64,000 nt of DNA from Telmatobacter sp. DSM 110680 (GTDB lineage Bacteria > Acidobacteriota > Terriglobia > Terriglobales > Acidobacteriaceae). Of this stretch, positions 60,568 through 64,000 are shown piece after piece. The stretch lies in contig NZ_CP121196.1 in NCBI RefSeq assembly GCF_039994875.1, forward strand, positions 1,302,001 through 1,366,000, read 5' to 3'. Every line of letters starts with the position of its first letter. The first letter of the stretch is position 1. The position numbers were made by a program, and so were the translations under genes. The notes beneath the pieces are model-generated. The model worked only from the letters and a program-made list of their open reading frames with translations. It was not told the origin of the DNA and did not search any database.

Positions 60568-61773
60568 CTAGTTGCCGAGGGCGAGCGCGGGCTCTGCTGA
60601 AAGATCCGTCGCCGCAAATTCGCCTGCCGTAAATCGTGGCCATGCCGCGGCTGCGATCATGGCGGCGTTATCGGTCGAAAGCGCGAGGGTAGGGAACGCA
60701 ATTTGCAGGCCGCGGCGCGATGCTTCAGCGACAAAGCGCTCACGCAGCTCACGGTTCGCCGCCACGCCACCCGTGACGAGAATGCGCTGGGCATCCAGCG
60801 ACTCTGCTGCTGCGAAAGTCTTCTTCATCAGGTCGCCGATCACCGCATGCTGAAAGCTGGCTATCAAATCCAGGGTCGGTTGCGGACACAATGCGAGAGC
60901 TGCTTCTTTCGTCTGCGGGGGGCGTCCTGCAGCGAGCATTCGCGGTACCCGTGCCGTCGCTTCATCGCGCAATCCGTGCAACTCCACATAGCGCAGAACC
61001 GCAGTCTTGATTCCCGAAAACGAAAACAAAAAGTGCGGATCGAGTGCAGCGATCGGCGCAGTTTTTGCTGCTTTAGTGCGCGGCGCCTTTCCCTCGAGGT
61101 GCGCCTTAGTTTTAATCTGCGCAAACGCAAACGGTACGGCATGCGGATCGCCAAATCGAGCCAGCGCATCGATCCACGGCCCACCGGGATATCCGAGCCC
61201 AAGCAGTTTCGCAACTTTGTCGTAAGCCTCCCCAGCCGCATCATCCAGGGTTCGGCCGACCACCGAGTAATGCCACATCCCGTCCGCGGGCTCCGCGAGA
61301 AAAAGATGCGTATGCCCTCCGGAAACCACCAGAGCCAGCGCTTGTTCATCCAACGGAAGCGCTGCGCGTTGGTTCTGCAAGGCAAGCGCTTGCCTCTCCT
61401 GCAGCAGCACTGCATGAATGTGACCTTCGAGATGATTCACAGCAATCAGCGGAAGCCCCTGGGCGAACGCCAAAGCTTTGGCATAAGTAATGCCGACCAG
61501 CAAGGCTCCCGCGAGTCCCGGCCCCGAAGTTACGGCAATCGCATCCAGATCGGTGAGCGTGACGTGAGCCTCGGCAAGCGCAGCGCGAACCACCGGCACA
61601 ATAGCCCGCAAATGCTCCCGGCTAGCCAACTCCGGCACAACGCCCCCATAGCGAAGATGGGTCGCGATCTGCGAGGCAACAACCGACGACAGCGTCTTCG
61701 CCCCACGTTCAACCACTGCCGCGGCTGTCTCATCACAAGACGATTCAATACCGAGGATGAGGCCGCTGGGCAT
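60568..61773 (-). CDS. tsaD: tRNA threonylcarbamoyltransferase TsaD
   Basis: The 401-residue ASKHA-fold enzyme shows [57 protein letters not shown] and the metal ligands in [37 protein letters not shown] and [14 protein letters not shown] follow. It completes the t6A37 modification of ANN-decoding tRNAs with TsaB, TsaE and TsaC, which are not in this window. A Lys/Ala-rich insert ([16 protein letters not shown]) of about 20 residues before the FSFSG motif is longer than usual. It diverges from the CCA-adding enzyme gene. Confidence 0.95.
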   Translation of the reverse strand: MPSGLILGIESSCDETAAAVVERGAKTLSSVVASQIATHLRYGGVVPELASREHLRAIVPVVRAALAEAHVTLTDLDAIAVTSGPGLAGALLVGITYAKALAFAQGLPLIAVNHLEGHIHAVLLQERQALALQNQRAALPLDEQALALVVSGGHTHLFLAEPADGMWHYSVVGRTLDDAAGEAYDKVAKLLGLGYPGGPWIDALARFGDPHAVPFAFAQIKTKAHLEGKAPRTKAAKTAPIAALDPHFLFSFSGIKTAVLRYVELHGLRDEATARVPRMLAAGRPPQTKEAALALCPQPTLDLIASFQHAVIGDLMKKTFAAAESLDAQRILVTGGVAANRELRERFVAEASRRGLQIAFPTLALSTDNAAMIAAAAWPRFTAGEFAATDLSAEPALALGN

Positions 61774-61832
61774 AATTCAAGTCTAACGGCCTCGAATCTG
61801 CCGCCTGGGAAGAACTATCCTGAAAACGAACC

Positions 61833-63218
61833 ATGTTGCCGGACTCGCCCCAATTCGGAGCAGCCCTTAATATCCTCAAGGTTTTGCGCGCCGAGGGATA
61901 TGAAGCGTACCTTGCCGGCGGATGCGTTCGCGACCTGCTGCTCGGTCGCGAACCAGAAGACTATGACGTAGCCACCTCCGCAACTCCAGACGTGGTCCTG
62001 CAAATGTTCCCTCGCACCTTCGCCGTAGGCGCGCACTTCGGCGTGGTGCTGGTTGCTGATGGATCGCCACAGATCGACTCCGAAGGATCACGGGGCGAGA
62101 AGCCTGTCACTGAGGTGGCGACCTTCCGCTCCGACGGCGTTTATTCCGACGGTCGCCATCCCGATGAAGTTCGCTACACCAAAACGGCCGAAGAAGACGT
62201 GCAACGTCGCGACTTCACCATCAACGGTTTGCTCCTTGACCCTTTGCGTAACCCAGGAGACATGCGTTCGGAAGTCATCGACTACGTCGGAGGCCTTGAC
62301 GATCTCGACGCAGGCATCATCCGCGCCATCGGCCGTCCTGAGAAGCGCTTCGAAGAAGACCAGCTTCGCCTACTGCGCGCGGTCCGCTTCGCCGCGCGCT
62401 TCGGATTCAAAATCGAACCATCTACGGTCGCAGCCATTCGCAAACTTGCGGCCCGCATCCACGCCGTAAGCCGCGAGCGTATTCGCGAAGAGTTGACCAA
62501 GATGCTGACCGAGGGCCACGCTCGCCGTGCCTTCGAACTACTCGATGAAACCGATCTCCTCGTCCAGGTTCTTCCAGAAATCTCAAGAATGAAGGGCGTC
62601 GTGCAGCCCCCGCAGTACCACCCCGAGGGCGACGTATGGATCCACACCCTGATGCTGCTTGAGCAACTTGAATCAGGCTGCGCATTGACGCTAGCCTGGG
62701 GTGCGCTTCTTCACGACGTTGGCAAGCCCGCAACCTTTCGCGAAGCGCCCGACCGCATTCGTTTTGACGGCCACGTTGAAGTAGGCGTTGCCATCGGTGC
62801 CGAAATCTGCCGGCGCTTTCGCTTCTCCAACGAAGAGACACACCAGATCCTCGCGCTCATCGATAACCACATGCGCTTCGCCGACGCGCCGCGCATGAAG
62901 GCTTCAACGCTCAAGAGATTCTTTCGCCTGAACAATTTTCCCGAACACCTCGCGCTCCATCGCATGGATTGCCTTGCCGCGCACCGCAATCTCGAACTCT
63001 GGAACTTCGTCCGCGAGCGCTACGAATCAACTCCGGAAGATGTGGTTCGTCCCAAGCCCCTGGTCACGGGCCGTGAATTGATAGCTGCCGGTTATACGCC
63101 GGGCTCGGCATTCAAAGAGATGTTGCAAGAAGTTGAAGATGCACAGCTGGAGGGCTCAATTCAAACTACTGAAGAGGCTCTTGCTTTCCTGCGGCAACGA
63201 TTCCAGCCTGCCGTGTGA
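61833..63218 (+). CDS. tRNA nucleotidyltransferase (CCA-adding enzyme or poly(A) polymerase type)
   Basis: The 461-residue protein shows nucleotidyltransferase motifs YLAGGCVRDLLLGREPEDYD, VATSATPDVVLQMFPRTF and RRDFTINGLLLDPL. RRLLRAVRFAARFGFKIEP-like motif D and RIREELTKML follow. An HD domain is visible (WGALLHDVGKPATF, ALIDNHMRF), which would give phosphohydrolase activity. The family makes or repairs tRNA 3' CCA ends. The tRNA-Val in this window has an encoded CCA, so repair would be the role there. Confidence 0.92.
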   Translation: MLPDSPQFGAALNILKVLRAEGYEAYLAGGCVRDLLLGREPEDYDVATSATPDVVLQMFPRTFAVGAHFGVVLVADGSPQIDSEGSRGEKPVTEVATFRSDGVYSDGRHPDEVRYTKTAEEDVQRRDFTINGLLLDPLRNPGDMRSEVIDYVGGLDDLDAGIIRAIGRPEKRFEEDQLRLLRAVRFAARFGFKIEPSTVAAIRKLAARIHAVSRERIREELTKMLTEGHARRAFELLDETDLLVQVLPEISRMKGVVQPPQYHPEGDVWIHTLMLLEQLESGCALTLAWGALLHDVGKPATFREAPDRIRFDGHVEVGVAIGAEICRRFRFSNEETHQILALIDNHMRFADAPRMKASTLKRFFRLNNFPEHLALHRMDCLAAHRNLELWNFVRERYESTPEDVVRPKPLVTGRELIAAGYTPGSAFKEMLQEVEDAQLEGSIQTTEEALAFLRQRFQPAV

Positions 63219-63339
63219 TCTTGCGTGCGCGCTGACGCAGGAAGCACAATTATCCGACAGCGATGGCTGACAACCGCGGTATTGCATGCATTATGAATAC
63301 AACTCCGCTTCCCATTGCGCCGATGTGTTGAATCGAATT

Positions 63340-64000
63340 ATGAGTGAAAGGAAGAAAATGGGCCCCTGCAACGGTCGATTATTTGCTGTTGTTTTCCTGA
63401 TCTTGTTCCCCATTCCGGTATTGACGGCAGAAAGCCGGCAGGATGTCTCGGAGGGTCCATCTCTGAAAGTAACATCGACCTTGGTCACACTCGATGTCAC
63501 GGTCTTTGACAAGAATGGGCAGCCGGTTGTGAGTGGGCTTTCGAAGGACGACTTCAAAATCACTGAGAACAAGCAGCCGCAACGCACATTTTCTTTCGAA
63601 CCGGCGCAGCTTCACATCTCCGATGCGAGGGCAAGCAGCCTTAAAGGGAATAGCCCAAAAGACAATCGCGACGACCGGATTCCTCTTACAGTTTTTGTCC
63701 TCGACAGGTTGAACTCAACAGTTGACGAGTTTGCGCAGCTACGCGAGGCAGTCCGCACGTTCCTGTCTCGCCAGGAAGATCAGCTGAGTTCCCCTACCGA
63801 AATGTTGGTCATTGGAAATGATTCGCTGGAGATGGTGCAGGGTTTCACGCGCAGCCGCGACGATCTGCTCTTCGCGTTGGATCATGTGGAGACAGTGCTC
63901 CCCTTCAAACTCATGCACAGCGACTTCGACGGCGAGCGCGCGCATCAATCCATAGACGCCCTTGAACAAATCGCCGTGCAAAACAAGGGCCTGCCGGGCC
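63340..64000 (+). CDS. VWFA-related Acidobacterial domain protein, N-terminal part
   Basis: The frame is open to the right edge (about 220 residues visible). The start is the ATG at 63340 or the ATG at 63358, which has AAAGGA upstream. A signal peptide (LFAVVFLILFPIPVLTA) is followed by the typical secreted beta-strand block: LKVTSTLVTLDVTVFDKNGQ, PVVSGLSKDDFKITENKQPQ. It then enters the von Willebrand A-like domain (LTVFVLDRLNS, MLVIGNDSLEMVQGFT, DALEQIAVQNKGLPG). The family is expanded in Acidobacteriota with unknown function. Confidence 0.9.
   Translation, partial: MSERKKMGPCNGRLFAVVFLILFPIPVLTAESRQDVSEGPSLKVTSTLVTLDVTVFDKNGQPVVSGLSKDDFKITENKQPQRTFSFEPAQLHISDARASSLKGNSPKDNRDDRIPLTVFVLDRLNSTVDEFAQLREAVRTFLSRQEDQLSSPTEMLVIGNDSLEMVQGFTRSRDDLLFALDHVETVLPFKLMHSDFDGERAHQSIDALEQIAVQNKGLPG

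Noticed and set aside
60703-61971. 422-codon plus-strand frame
   Set aside because: Antisense to tsaD, whose motifs are complete.

Overview
The window reads as chromosomal DNA of an Acidobacteriota (probably Terriglobia) bacterium. This is inferred from gene types typical of that phylum: a large MacB/FtsX-type permease directly behind a PadR regulator (56855-59931), a VWFA-related 'Acidobacterial' secreted protein at the right edge (63340 on), an ECF sigma factor coupled to a Ser/Thr kinase with a beta-propeller (32030-35435), and a membrane HTH-propeller protein (583-2655). No rRNA and no CRISPR array were seen. One tRNA gene, tRNA-Val(GAC), lies at 39383-39459 on the minus strand and divides the window in two.

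Left of the tRNA (1-39382) is accessory DNA. 1-10411 holds a lipoprotein fragment, an HTH-propeller sensor, a four-gene overlapping operon (XRE-like protein, ribbon-helix-helix protein, serine recombinase, small membrane protein), an HU-like protein, and a PLD-nuclease/superfamily II helicase (5775-8891) followed by a frameshifted tyrosine recombinase. Two copies of an imperfect palindrome (5496 and 10080) bracket this last module. 10479-20072 is a glycan-use locus: sugar MFS transporter, DUF5107/TPR protein, GH2 and GH35 enzymes. 20739-28046 is the most interesting segment. It is an eleven-gene, almost gapless minus-strand operon with a KAS III-like synthase, a thioester-reductase-like SDR, two carrier proteins, an amino acid:[carrier protein] ligase-like class II synthetase homologue, two ferritin-like diiron proteins, an acyl-CoA dehydrogenase, a methyltransferase, a small unknown protein and an SRPBCC protein. 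It looks like an undescribed pathway that loads an amino acid on a carrier protein and oxidises it. A 20-bp perfect palindrome lies about 100 bp upstream. 28372-29524 is a graveyard of decayed genes (CHAT-domain, M20 peptidase and others). 29602-35435 carries a secreted collagen-like protein, an NTF2-like secreted protein and the sigma-kinase pair. 36305-39368 holds an excisionase and two paralogous tyrosine integrases oriented toward the tRNA. A diverged copy of the tRNA 3' half follows the first integrase, which suggests tandem integration at tRNA-Val.

Right of the tRNA the content is mostly housekeeping: a CDP-alcohol phosphatidyltransferase; a complete iron-sulfur assembly operon in proteobacterial order (iscR-iscS-iscU-iscA-hscB-hscA-fdx-iscX, 40688-46866); a YraN-like nuclease fold; a class III aminotransferase; an APC permease; a DMT exporter; two tandem paralogous secreted proteins; a DUF4337 protein; cysS; a methyltransferase; the PadR-permease pair; a DUF1801 protein; tsaD; and a CCA-adding enzyme.

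Start codons were re-chosen where a ribosome binding site or family alignment argued for it. All functional calls rest on motifs read by eye; no database search was possible.
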